From Trileptium ribeirensis (Eukaryota > Nematoda > Enoplea > Enoplida > Thoracostomopsidae), in assembly GCA_030248225.1 (NCBI GenBank), contig JASANE010009792.1, forward strand, positions 34,280 to 98,279: DNA of 64,000 nt. The letters are read 5' to 3'. The notes below the pieces were generated by a model. The model made no database searches and was not told the DNA's origin. It saw only the letters and a list, made by a program, of their open reading frames with translations. Shown here piece after piece: positions 1 to 12,353 of this stretch (position 1 is its first letter; each line of letters opens with the position of its first letter). A program made the translations under genes and the position numbers.

Positions 1-879
1 TTTTACATAATTATCATACTGTAGTGAAACGTAGCGGTATATTGCGTTGCAGGTGTGAATACTTTTAAATTCCGTCTGTGTGTGTGATCGGCCATAACTC
101 CGGAACGAGTTAAACGATTTTGATGATCTTGGGCTCATTCGAACCGGCAGAGTCCATCTACTGTGTACATTCCCAAGCGTTTTTTGATTTGAGGTCTGGT
201 GTCTGGGTCAAAAGTCACAATGAGGGTTTTTACACCACTTTATTACTTGCCTTCCACGGAAGCAAGGTATTACTTAGCTTTCAAATTTTGTTCTCTGGTT
301 GGTTTTCTTTCATAGTAAAACAATAAATGCCGATGTTTCTTTTGTGTTTTTCGATTAAGGCTCCGGTTCTGCAGTTATGGAATTTTAGGTATATATGTCA
401 ACCTCGTGGTTCCTCGACCCAAAGTTCGAAAACTTGGTATGACGTCCTGTACGGCTGAAAAGTTTCACTTTGGTGTTTCAGGCAACTCATTGCTGGGGTT
501 CTAAGAACTTGGTGGCAGAGCAGAGATGCTGAGGCGTTCGTTATGGTAGTTGGCGGTACTTTACAGGTGCTTTTCAATATTCCTCGAAATATGGATTCTG
601 TTGCTGCTGAATGTTGTTATTTCGTGATGCTATCACTCCTGCCTTTATTTGCTTTGGATGGTGTTATTGAATCGCCTATTCAGTTTACAACACATGTACA
701 AAACATGCCACATTTTGCGCTTTTTGAGGTCTCTGTTGTCCGTTACTGTCAGGTATCGGATGCATGATAATCATTTGCTAATAACGGGAGGTTGGTGAAC
801 GTGTTTTTCTACCTAAAGTATATATCTAGTAGTGTCATGTGATTGACCTTGTGCGGTATTGTGTGATATCTATATAGGA
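1..879. other. Intergenic, repeat-like
   Basis: No gene seen. The first 80 bases (gtagtgaaacgt...ctgtgtgtgt) resemble 20909-20980, and a 'ggccataactc' motif recurs near 23984 and 37497, so this is probably dispersed repeat. Open frames here are short and show no recognisable domain. Confidence 0.4.
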
Positions 880-1560
880 TGTACCGGGGCTTATCCCCGG
901 GCCCGGGGCAACGTCGAAGCCCCGTTAAAAAGGTTAAATTTAGGTGTCGGGGCTACTGTTTCAGAAACAATATTTTTGGTACCAAAGTAGTAGACAAGAT
1001 GAACAATGTGGAGCTTTAGCCGAAGATATAATGCTTGCTGCTAACTAGGGCAGTGCAAATTCGACAGCACCTTCCTGAAACTGAACTTTAGCTCACAACG
1101 TAGAGTTTAATAAACTAAAATGTTGAAACGATTTGTGTTGAGTTTTTGATATTTCAAAAAGATTTTTACGTATATGGACAAAATCCGGATATGTTTTTTA
1201 AGAATAGTCATTAAAATATGAATGGTGTATATTCGCATACATTCCGACGGTGCATAAATGTCAGTGGGGTAGAAGCCCCCTGCGAGGGGTTAACTCCCAG
1301 TAGCCGGCGAAACTTTTCTAGGGAGAAGTCGGTACGGCAGTGAGGACCTTTTTTGCTCGCCGGCGTCAAATTGTGAGTGCGGCCTATGAGTTCGCCTCAC
1401 TCCGCGAGTGTGGGGGGTCCGGATTCCCAGGAAAGATTTTACTCCCTCCCACCCCCCTGTCGGGATGTATGTATATGTTAGATATATGCTTTATATGCGC
1501 TGGAAAATCGAACACAAAATACTTTTCGGTCAGCCCCGGTAGAATTCTTGCCCCGGTACA
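880..1560. repeat. Inverted-repeat element enclosing the 1236 MITE
   Basis: TGTACCGGGGC at 880-890 is perfectly inverted at 1550-1560 (GCCCCGGTACA). Further cggggc/gccccg boxes lie just inside both ends (about 886-955 and 1531-1540). With the MITE at 1236-1471 inside, this looks like a nested insertion. No target duplication was found. Confidence 0.5.
1236..1471. mobile_element. Short MITE, same family as the element at 36408
   Basis: It starts CATACATTCCGACGG and ends CGGGATGTATG, inverted-repeat ends matching those of the larger element at 36408-37446. Shared interior landmarks are the gccgacggt start, a gggg-taa-cccc palindrome, GCCGGC and gtgaggacctttttt. The flanking 8-mers (tatattcg and tatatgtt) match only partly, so the target duplication has decayed. 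Confidence 0.6.
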
Positions 1561-2324
1561 ACACTAATATATATACCATATCGACGAGTGCTATCGAGAC
1601 CTAACTTACTGCATGCAAGGGCGTAGTCTGTGCTTTACTATGCTCTGCAATGTCGATAGAGTTACTAGTATATGTGTTATGTTATTAAAGCGGTAAAGTA
1701 TATAATCGGATTGCGTCGGTAGAGGGTTTTAGTTAAAAGTTAATATATATATCAGGGAATAACCCGAACCAGCAACCGGAACCGTCCATTTAAACCGGAT
1801 CCGGAACCGGAACTTGGTCTTCGAAATTTATATATAGTAAAACAGATGAAGGAAGAAATAAAGGTATAGTGGATTTAAAATGCATTAAAAATAATTTTTA
1901 CATTAAACTTAATGTATTGCGATGGTATTATTGCCTTTCTGAAACTTTAAAGAGACTGAGGAAGCTAATAGTGTTTATTTATCGATCTAATATGTCGATT
2001 TTTGGACACCCAGAGCAAAAAATGCCTTCCATTATACACCATTGCTTATACTGCATCAAATCGAATATGCTTACAAAGCTTGGAGCGTAGAATACACACT
2101 TTCGCTCTGTCTCCAGTCGCCTTCCTTTATATACTACACATACGTTTGTTACATGTTCTTCTGTAGGAAACTTGAAAATTGGTTTATATGATTCTAAGAG
2201 AAAATAATAGATAGAAGGTAATTTTCTGATAAGTGGTCAGGGACACTGTTTAGGCTAGTGCCCGTAAGTTTTGGACAAACAGTGCCCGTAAGTTAGATGA
2301 TAATGGTGATAACTTTATAATCAG

Positions 2325-4009
2325 AATGCTATAATCGCGGATTTTTGGATCAGAACAACCTTAGCCTCAAGGTTCCCACGACGCTCGAGAAATCACACCA
2401 GACAGCTGCCAGCAATCCTTTTATCATCTACTCTTTTTTCGACCATTATGATGCTGAATTAGTTAGACTTAATCTTACAGATTCGCCACAAAATATCTGG
2501 AATTTGGATGAAACTGCAATGTTTCTAGACCCCAGCGTAGCAAAGTGATCGGCGAAAAGAACAAACGATGCGGACAACTTGCTAGCGGCTCAGGTCGTGA
2601 CTGCTACTCGGTAATGGCTTGTGTAAATGCAGCCGGGCGAAGATTGTCCCCACGGATTATTTTCAGCGGTAAAGTCATTTTTATGAAACATGGAAACGTG
2701 TCAAATGTCCAGATGACACTTATTTCGCTATCAGTGAAAACGGTTGGATGACACTTGAGATATTTGAGCGGTGGTTCGAACGGTTTACGGGACACGTGAA
2801 ATTCGGCCGTTGATTGTTATATATGATGGTCACAAAACACATCTGTCACTAAAGGTGTTTGCTACGGCAATAGAAGAAAACGTCACCATCATAAAATTGC
2901 CTTCCCACACCACAAATTTGCTGCAACCACTAGATAAGTGCTGCTTCAAGCCACTTAAAACTAACTGGCTGACAATAGTTCGCGACCACCATGCGCGTTC
3001 GGGAGCCAAGCGAATGGATCGAGCAAATTTTTCTGACATGGTAGCTGAATGCTTCGACATTTCTCTTACGAAGAAAAACATTCAATCCGGATTTCGGAGC
3101 ACTGGTCTTTTCCCTCCTGATCGCAGTGTTTATCCGTCCGAGAAGTTTGACAGCGTGCAATATATATGCATCATACAAAGCTCAAAGTCCTGCCAAAAGT
3201 CACACATCGGTGAGCCAAGCAGTCAGCTCCGCAACACTAACTGCGAGACGGAATATATTACCCGTCGACGATGATACAACGCCGTCAACCTCCGGTATGT
3301 GCACGACACCATCCAGCCAATCTAGTGCTCTTACGGCTGTTGAACAACACCTTGAGAGACGATTTGGATCTCTTTCGAGTGAAAGGCAAGCAAAACAATC
3401 ACGCGAACGTCTAAAAGTGACTGACACTGTATTGACACAAGCTGAGCTTGTGAAGGCTGCTAACGCTGTCCAGAAGGCTGCTGGAAAGAAGTTTAGAGCC
3501 ATATCGGATGGCAGCGAATCCGACGAAAGTTATCGTCCCAACAAAAAAGGCAAATCCTTAGTTAAAAATGCAGGGGAAAGATTGAAGCAGGTTCTGCGAA
3601 AGGAACAGTTAAAACAGCAATCTTACCTGAAATAAACTGTGATTCAGACGGCAACTATGATCCACATGAACACAGCAAAACTAGTCTTACTAAAAAGCTA
3701 CAAGCCGCTCAAGAATGTCTCTTGGACAATCACGATTACGCAATCTTCTATTATACACAGTTCTTTATCGGCCGCATCGATGCTATAAACAATGATGGCA
3801 CCTTTCGAATTTAATTTCTTCGCAAAAATCTCAATGACTACTCGCGGCCAAAATCAGACGATATTGAAGACAATGTTCCAAGACAGCAAATATTTTACGG
3901 CCCTATAACGGTATCCGGCAACCATCCCTTCACTATACACGACGTCCACATAGCAGAGCTGTACAGACGATTCAAGAAGCGCTATGGATGGGCGTTGGCA
4001 GTATTGTAG
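2325..4009 (+). pseudogene. Decayed pogo/Tigger-type DDE transposase
   Basis: Successive frames give NLSLKVPTTLE, IWNLDETAMF (first catalytic Asp), SVMACVNAAGRRLSP, LIVIYDGHKTHLSL (second Asp), IKLPSHTTNLLQPLD and KKNIQSGFRSTGLFPPD, the order found in DDE_1 transposases of the pogo/Tigger group. A long tail follows, with YYTQFFIGRIDAINNDG and GPITVSGNHPFTI, resembling a small SH3/Tudor-like C-terminal module. At least four frame changes (near 2545, 2740-2790, 3150 and 3620) and a stop near 3814 make it non-functional. The N-terminal DNA-binding region was not found. A direct repeat of gtgcccgtaagtt at about 2260-2297 lies just upstream and may be a remnant terminus; no matching right end was found. 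Confidence 0.8.
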
Positions 4010-5722
4010 GTAAACTCGTTAACGCACGACGCGTCAATAATTTAATGATTAAAAACACTATACAACAATACAGCGTTATGCTGGTTATTGTCAGCTTTTT
4101 ACATCTCAACGCTTACAACAAACTTCTCATTTCGCAATTAGCTACTACTAAATTACAACGCAATTCTACGTTTTCATCGGCAAATCGGTGCAAGCTTCAG
4201 CAGCATATGATGTGCCGCGGAGCGTTGTGTGACACAAATATATTGTTTTATTCCACGAAATTGCATCGTGCAAATGTGTGTATTTGAGGTGGAGATATTC
4301 ACCCTCCGACAATAAGCGATTCCCCCGCATGGGCGGGTGAATAGCTCAACCCATGTAACGAAATATGTATGTAGAAGTAAACAGTTGGAACTACCCTTAG
4401 TCTGGTATATACTTGAAGCATATGATGCTATATCTTATCACAAACATTCACGTTTATAGCACTGAGAAGGATAGAGATAAATTAAAGTTTGCAAAAATCG
4501 GAGCGATTCACCCGCTTGCACGCTATATTCTTATGTTATTCCTTACTATTCCTTAGTAAATACTGCTAGATCTTTTTAGCGTTAAGTTTATTGTGTGTTA
4601 CAATTTGGTTTCTTAGCTTAGGTTATGTTTTTAGTTTAGTTCTTATTAAATATTTTGGATTCCATTTTTTATTTTAATATTGCAATTCTGTTCAGTTTAA
4701 TAATAATTAAATTTCCTTTTCACACTCCTTCGTTTTCTAAATTTAACCTGAGTTTTTCGTTTTTCCCGTTTGTTATACTGCCTGCTCATTTCTTTTATTT
4801 CCTTAATAGCTTATATTTAATTGTTAAGTTCCGTGATAGTTCGGGTAATCAATGATAATGGGCTCATTTTATAGTGCAGTTCGTCTTTTATTTAACTGCA
4901 GATGATGTACATCATTTTCATTATTCAAACTTTGTTGTTGTACCAAAGTGAGCTTTTGAATGGACCGAAGAGACCCAAAATACACGAAAATGGCGGTACC
5001 TCCATAACCGCATGAGCAGGGAATCACCGGAATTCCGGTTCCAGCGAAAACCATGTTCCCGCTGCGGTTGCGGAAATATGCAAAAACCATATATACCGGA
5101 ACCGGAATTCGGGTTTAAAAATTTTATTTATAATTGTCCGCATATTTGCCTCATCTGTGGTCCAATCATACGTTATATATACAATGGTCAAATTCCACCA
5201 CATCCAAAGAAAAGATTAACTCAGCAATTTACCCGAAACGTAAGTAGGACACAAAATTTCAGTAGAAGTTTTTCGTCTTGACCCGACAGGTGTTTATTAA
5301 CAAAACAAAGATAGCTGGATGCTAGTAGCAGCTTACCCATTTAGGACTCTATGGTATATGTTAGAATTGAACCGGTCTAAATTGATATACATAATAGAGT
5401 ATTGATTATCGAAGTACTTAGCTGTAAGCTTGGCTAACATAAATTGCGTGAAGCACCAGCCAGTGCAATTATAAACTGTAATCAGTCTACATTGGAATAA
5501 AACAACATTATCTGAAAAGCAGTTAGGAACTGCGTTCTTGGGTACGAACTGTATGTATTGAAATTGTGCGAGCAGTATCACAGTTTATCTCATTTGTAGC
5601 ATTCTGATCAAAAAATCATCATCATCATTTAACGGAGGGGCACTGGTTGCACAACGCTAGCCGGAACAATGGGTCTGGCCAGCGATCAGAAAATGATGCT
5701 GTATCGTTTTATTTTCTATTAG
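4010..5722. other. Intergenic with small repeats
   Basis: No gene seen. It holds a hairpin (ATTCCCCCGC atg GGCGGGTGAAT, about 4320-4342) whose gcgattc-cccgc arm recurs at 4502-4515. Between 4995 and 5115 there are several ccggaattccgg/accggaaccgg boxes that also occur at 1756-1825, suggesting two remnants of one repeat. Confidence 0.4.
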
Positions 5723-5731
5723 GACCATATA

Positions 5732-6194
5732 CAAAGGCGTAGCCAGAGGGGGGGGGGGTTGCGACCCCCTGCCTGACCCTCTCCATTTTGGTTCAACCCC
5801 AAATTTTTTTGAATGATTCCGGTTGAAAATCATGCTGGAATTTGTCCTAAAATTGGTCCCTCTCGTACTAAAAACAGTTACTTTCAACCGTATTTTTGAC
5901 TAAACTTCACATTTTTGCATAAAAATTCGCTATTTAAGCGTACATTGTTGCATTTTTTACTTGTTTACTTCGTACATAATATACCAATTCATATTCCGGG
6001 CTAGCAAATGCAATGTCTTTGAAGCTTTCTCCTCTCGTACAAGGTTAGCTCGTAGAAATGTGCATCACTGAATGGCATGCCCTCCTGGACCCGCTTTCAC
6101 ATTACTGAGCGCGACCCCCCTCGGACCCCCACTTTTTTAGGTGCCCAAGGGGTGCCGCGACCGCCCTCTTTCAAAATTCCTAGCTACACGCATG
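5732..6194. mobile_element. hAT-like MITE, 463 bp
   Basis: Flanked by an exact 8-bp duplication ACCATATA (5724-5731 and 6195-6202; the preceding g also matches). Ends are imperfect inverted repeats: CAAAGGCGTAGCCAGAGG on the left and the complement of CATGCGTGTAGCTAGG on the right. The interior has G/C runs and no coding sequence. An 8-bp duplication with CA...TG ends is the hAT signature. Confidence 0.8.
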
Positions 6195-6380
6195 ACCATA
6201 TATACCAATAATTTCAAGTTTCCTACGGAATAACATACTCACCAGACTGGGTCTGGTGCAGCCATAATCTTCAGTGAGTATTCAAACAGCATTCTGCGAG
6301 GCTTCTGTGACATGCACCGGACCAGTTTGAACGCCTCGTTGATACGAGGCGCGAGCATTGTTGAAAGAAAGAAAACAATA

Positions 6381-7199
6381 TTAAAGTTCGGGCAAGGAGC
6401 CAGATGCGTGAAGCCGCGCCTTGAACACCGACATAGAGATGGCGTCCACAACCCAATCAGATAAGCTATTCCACGAGTCCACCGCCCGATTTGCAAAAAA
6501 GTATTTTCGAACGACAAGTCTGGGGGCCAATTTCACCCGAAGTTTGTGGCGGTGTCCCCTGGTGACAACATTGCCAGGCTCAAAATATTCAGCCAAAGTA
6601 GTTGGGTTGTCGATCATGCGGTAGATAGAAATGAGGTCGTTACGTAGCCGTCTTGTCTGCAGCGTTTGAATGCCCAAGTAGCGCAGCCTGTCGTCGTAAT
6701 CAAGATGGCGGATTTGAGGCAGAAGTTTAGCTGCATGACGTTGTACTGACTCGATCAACTTTATGTCTCCAATGTAGTGAGGACACCAGACAGCGACAGC
6801 ATACTCAAGGTGAGGCCTGACGAGGGCTCGATATAAATGTAACCAGATGGGTTTAGTCCACGTCTGAATGGTGCGATACAGCAGGCCGATCACTCTGCGG
6901 GCTTTGTTTGCAGCATAGCGGCAGTGTTTTGACATCTTGTAGTCAGGAGTGAGCATTACCCCCATATCTTTTTCAAGTGTTGATTGAGACAACAGGTTGT
7001 TGCAAAACGACTATGCAGAGCACGGATTAGTTGAGCCACAGTGCATAACTGCACATTTATCGAAGTTGTACTCCAGAAGGAATGTTTCGGACCACAAGGT
7101 AAGACCATCAAGATCAAACTGGACATCGTCGGCGCCGATGCCGAATGAGGATCGTGTTATACGCCTAGCTAATCTGATATCGTCGGCAAACTTATAGAG
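6381..7199 (-). pseudogene. Truncated LINE reverse transcriptase (CR1/Jockey-like 3' end)
   Basis: On the minus strand the frame starts at LYKFADDIRLARRI, where FADD is the catalytic box of the reverse transcriptase. It goes on through FDLDGLTLWSETFLLEYNFDKCAVMH, EKDMGVMLTPDYK, ALVRPHLEYAVAVWCPHY, RHAAKLLPQIRHLDYDDRL, DLISIYRMID, RGHRHKLRVK and a final FKARLHASGSLPEL. This is the thumb and C-terminal part of non-LTR retrotransposon ORF2. One in-frame TAG (about 7013) interrupts it, and everything 5' of the FADD box is missing: a typical dead 5'-truncated copy. The family (CR1, L2 or relative) is a guess from motif style. Confidence 0.85.
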
Positions 7200-7451
7200 C
7201 TATGCTCATTGCGCTATGACCCGCATGCGCCATAATGTTGCGAAAAACGACTTGTTTACCGAAGATCCAAGACCACGCTGCAGTTATTATGTCAAGGATG
7301 AGACACTTCGCAATTACACAGACCCAAAGTGTTGTTATGAAATTGCGAAATAATTCACGATAAACTTAGTAAAACAGCTACAACTGTGGCATCGGGAGTA
7401 CATCGCGATGACACACATGTGTCCTGGTGTTGTGTGACAACGCAAGTTTAT

Positions 7452-7893
7452 CAGGGGCGCCCGCAGGGGGGGGCAAGGGGGGGCACTTGCCCCCCCCCTG
7501 GAAAATGGAGGTGCGGAAAAATCATAAGGGTCCCCCCTTGTGAAAATTTGCCTCCGAAAATCATTTTCAGAGGCACCTTGACGGTTGCAATTTCTGTTTC
7601 AAGAGTGACTGACAGTGTAAGTCTATTAGGCTGTATAAACTTTGAAGTAGTTTGCAATGTCAATTTCATGTTATATATGCAGCAACTACTGACGATGTTT
7701 TTGGGTGTGGGATGAAACATGCATATCTGAAAACCGTAATTGTGCTGTGAAGTAGAACTGAATTTTAAGCAAAACTTAGAGAAAGACCGCCAATTTTGTG
7801 TTTACAAGTTGCCTTAATGCGGTGCGGTAAACGAGTCTTAAATAAGAAAAAAATTCTTGCCCCCCTCTGGAAAAATTTCTGCGGGCGCCCTTG
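7452..7893. mobile_element. hAT-like MITE, 442 bp
   Basis: Exact 8-bp target duplication AAGTTTAT at 7444-7451 and 7894-7901. Terminal inverted repeats are CAGGGGCGCCCGCAG and its near-perfect complement (CTGCGGGCGCCCTTG). Long G and C runs just inside the ends; no coding capacity. It differs in ends and interior from the MITE at 5732. Confidence 0.85.
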
Positions 7894-7901
7894 AAGTTTA
7901 T

Positions 7902-10311
7902 GTAAAGTTCGATATGATGGTATTACCAGATTGGTTGCATCCATAGTAGTTGGAGACCACTGCGGCTATGCTGTTATATTAAAGACATAGTCCGCAAAGA
8001 CCCACATCCACACCGTTATTTTAGTTAACATAAAGTGTTATATAGGATGATCCCTGGCTGTGATACTATTGCAAACAGATAAAAATAATCCATGATTAAT
8101 CGGATCTAACAGCATGTTACCGCCAGTTGTAAGCATCAATTATTATACAACATATTGATCAGAACGGAAATAACAATGTTAAATGATACAATGTGCTCTG
8201 GATTTTATATAAGTAATTAGGCACTCACTTAGGCTGCCAGTCTTCCTATCCAATATTAAATCTCAAGAGGAATTATATAGCTTACTGTATAAAAATGACG
8301 CACAATTAAATGCGCTGTGAAATACCATCTTAAAAATAGCCCCCTGTGTTTCAATATCCGTTCGGCTAAGTTTTGACGTTGTTTGAGACTTTAGATATTT
8401 TTACTCTGCTAATAATTACGTCAAAGAATTACAAAATTCTACGAAAATAATAGTAATAATATACTCAAAATATTGTAAACATTTGATAGAAATTGTGCAC
8501 GACTAGCGAAAATAATAAATATATTGATTATTTACTTTTAATTTTTTGCATGTAACATTGATTTATTTACAATTAATTGTTTGACTATTATGTTTTGAAT
8601 ATTTAGAATATCGATGATTGACTAAAAATATTTCACTTAGTTTTGACTAACTATCCTTCATCATAGCGTTTTCCTGTTGGGTCAAGCACAATTAGTTATA
8701 TCACAAATTTGAGGACAAATGTTGTACACATTGTTATACGTATTATACATTGTTTTACTCAATTATCGTACGGTGTTATATTAAAAATTAAATTAAATGA
8801 CATATCACACCACAGATGTTCCATTTTATCTCAAAATAAATGCATAAAATTAGCAAATATGAAAAATGTTAGTGCCGATACTAAATAACCATGCTTTTTG
8901 TCACAGCCTTACCGCTGTGACATTGTTTTCGAATTTTGTCTGACCGTGCTTAGTGTGAATTTCTATGTTAACTAATAGTGTTATATCACCATTCGCGCTC
9001 AACTCAACAGCGATTTGACATGCATAAAATTCTTTAATAATAAAAATTAACGGTTGTATGAAAATTTTAGTCTTAGATGTCGTCGCATTAATGAAAAGCG
9101 TCGACTGATATGTGATGCAAAACTAGTGGTAATTTCCAATAGGTTATTCGACGCTGTGAATATAGCTGCACAATAAGCATACAAAGACAGCACTGTTCTA
9201 ACACTGGAAAAACCATTTGGCCAAATTTGGCTCATTTTGAGCAAATTTTATTCAATAATTTTGCGGTGCAACTACCGTAGGGCCATTAGTGCGTTAAACT
9301 CGAGAAAATATTCAATTTTTGCACCAAATGAAAAACTTAATAGAAAAGAATAATAACATGCCTTATTTTGCAGCAAAGATACAATCTCCTAATTGTGATT
9401 TTCGCAGCTTTTGGTTATAAACAAGCTAAAGTTGCGAAGTTGACGATCCAACCGAATTTCCGTCGTCAAAAATACGAATAATATATCATCTGGTGCTTCA
9501 TATATTATTTTAATTATATGGTGAAGGTTCTGAATTTGTAGTTCATTATTTAACTTGGATTTTTTAAATAATTAAATAAAATAAATTTTAATGGTAATTG
9601 AAAATTATCCACCGATGTACTTTCATGATACTACACTGGTAAAAAATATACTTTACTGTACATACTATATACAGGGGCATCGCACAGGTATTTTACCATA
9701 CAGAGTTGTTGCCCGTGTGTTACGGAGCACGCAAATTTGGTTTGTTAAACAAAATTATGAAGTTATAACACAACAATTATATTTAGTTAATTTTCCAGAC
9801 CAAAAAACATGGGCGAATCAACAGAATTCATCTGCCCAACATTACTATGTTTTGCTTTGAAATTGTCTTGTACTCCAAATTAGAATGTTGAAAACGACTA
9901 ACACTAGAACACGTTATATTAGAAGCAATCTACGCTGTTGGTAGAGATTTATAAATTCCATGAATGAAATGAATGTTTCGTTAATACAATGGCCGAATGG
10001 TAAGGCATTGATTGGTTGACTCTCGCACGGTGAATACGTAAAGCCTCGCACAGAAATCACAGCTTTCTAATGCTTTATTTAAATTAAGATATTTCGCCGT
10101 TTACCACTTTGTTTATTATTACTAGATTGAATTTTATATCGGCGTAGGTCGAGAACACCATAAACTGCTATGGCACGTTTCTCTTAAGACCAAAATTAAT
10201 TTAGCTCATTTAAAAATCACAGCTATAAATAGAGCTTTCGACAGCAAAGCTTGTTCCATTTGATATGATTTTCTTGTCTGACATGTACATTGAATTAAAT
10301 GTACAATTTTG
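7902..10311. other. AT-rich intergenic DNA
   Basis: No gene, exon-like segment or repeat border that I can support. A+T is high and open frames are short and featureless. Confidence 0.4.
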
Positions 10312-10404
10312 TATAAGCTATAATATATAAGTAAAAGCAAGAATGTATATGGGGTTCTTGGTAATTTACTAAAACTACTTTATGCACTCTTGCTGACAAT
10401 TTTG
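10312..10404. repeat. 93-bp hairpin-type tandem repeat, copy 1
   Basis: It starts tataagctataatata and ends gacaattttg. Near-identical copies resume directly after the 6.8-kb element at 17194. Each unit folds on itself: agcaaga...tcttgct arms around a ggtaatttacc palindrome. Confidence 0.8.
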
Positions 10405-12332
10405 TATATGTAACAAGCCCGTTCCGCCCGTTACGTTATTATCGCAAGATTCCGACGTTAAAACGGCTTCAAGGTACCTCAAATTGAACGAAGATGTGGT
10501 TTATGGGAACAAATTATCGTAGGTCGCGTGGTGCCATGGTCATTGTCAATTGTATTGCTTACAATTGCTTGATCTTATGTCATTGATACACTTGATATAT
10601 ACATGTATATATTTTTGCCTTTGTATATCGTAATTTGTAACTGTACGCCATTTTGGGACGGGCCCACGGGCCGGCTAAGAGTTTAGAATTTATATCTACG
10701 ACGATGAGGCAAATAATAGGGAGCCTGAACGGAACTCGAACCGAACTCGACCACTAGCCCCTATTTTCCAAATTGAAACTTCAAATTTGTGACCGTCCGG
10801 GAATAGAAGGCCACTGGTTGATTGAATCATACCATTACCGCACAAGTGATCAAAACCGAGAGTATCGCTTTTACTTGGTTTAAGCTTTATATAGGGTAGT
10901 GGTGGCGTAAATAAGCTGAAATCAATGGGTTACGGTAGCTTCCGAGTAGTCGGAAACAACGGACATCGGGCCTGTTTATCGGCCGGTAACCGATCAACGG
11001 TTCAGATTTCCCGAAAATGACCCGAGTACTTTTCGGTAGAGCATTTTTAGGGCTTTCGAAGGAGGTCAAAATGTCACCAATCACTGGAGGATGTCACGAG
11101 ATATCTTGGGGACAAACAGGCGAAAGTTCAATTAACAGCCATTACTTACGCTAGGTTTGGCTGGTGATCGCGGTTCCGAGTGGACAAAGCTTAGGAATAT
11201 ATGGATATATAGCTATGTATATATATATGGTGTGTGTACTGTCTGATTTTTCGTGTCTCGGTATGTCTATTTTTTCGCCCCACTGTGCATCCATTCTTTT
11301 ATAGTGTCCTTCGACGCCCCGAAATTGCCTGACCAGCGCCCTAGCAACGGGTTTGTTCTCTTTACCGCCGAATCATCGATTGGAAGTATGCGTGCCTCTA
11401 AGTAGTTTACCCATTTAGACATGTAACGAGACCAGGCGGGTCTCGACTTGACTTGTCAATCCGTTGTAGTATGAATTATTTGTCTGTTATTAATGCACCA
11501 CGAAAAATTGAACATAAAATTCCGTCCGCTTGCACCAACTCCGTACCTGACCCCTGACCCTAAATGCGCCTATGCTCATTCTACTCGCCTGCTTGTGGTG
11601 AACACAACGATATACGGCGGGTCTCCGTCTGACTTCTCGCTAGCCCGCTATAACCCGTTAAAGTGCTCCCAGTTCGGCATACCGACTGAAAGTGGGTACA
11701 AACCGACCGAAAATTTATCCCAAACTCGAAAGTAGGCAAATCGCCCCTCGTTGCTTTCACCATAACGAGACATCACCAAAAATGCTCGGCGGGCCTCCGT
11801 CCGTTGCCCCGTTAACGCGGGACAGCCGACAAAAGCGCCCCCGCCGCCATCGACACTCTATCTGTCGTGATTTTAGTGCCCCCCTAACCACTGATAGGGA
11901 AATCACCCATCGTTTGAATCGCTTTTCCAAGGCGAGTTCAACGATAGCCGGCGGGCGTCGCTCCGCCCAACCGTTAGCGCGGGAAAGCCCGCTGAAACCC
12001 TGTATACTTACATATGTCGGAACCCAAAACTGGGTCCCGACCCACCACTACGCCTACCCCCCTCGTGTTTGGTATCGTTCCGCCCCGTTCTTCGTCCTGG
12101 GACCGAATTTCGCCCCAACCCCTCGAAAATCCCCCGGGAATCCCTGTCCGCGTCCCTTGCCGTGCCCCTTCTTTTCCGCTTTGCGTCCTCGTTTTTCTTT
12201 TCTTTTCTCTCTCTAGCCGACTTCTTTGGTCGGTTGTCGTTGTTGTCGTCGCTGTGGCTGGGTTGTATTTGTTGTTGTTGTGGTGGTTGCTGTGTAGTTG
12301 TTGTTGTTGTTCTGCGTGTTTCTGTGTGGACT

Positions 12333-12353
12333 TGAGCGACTTTCTGTCGCTCA
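12333..12353 (+). other. Conserved 8-bp hairpin in copy A (same in copy B, 56109-56130)
   Basis: TGAGCGAC tttct GTCGCTCA here and TGAGCGAC ctctct GTCGCTCA in copy B. Both follow a GTT/TTG-rich tract and precede a TATA-rich tract. Stem bases are identical, so there is conservation but no covariation. Confidence 0.5.
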
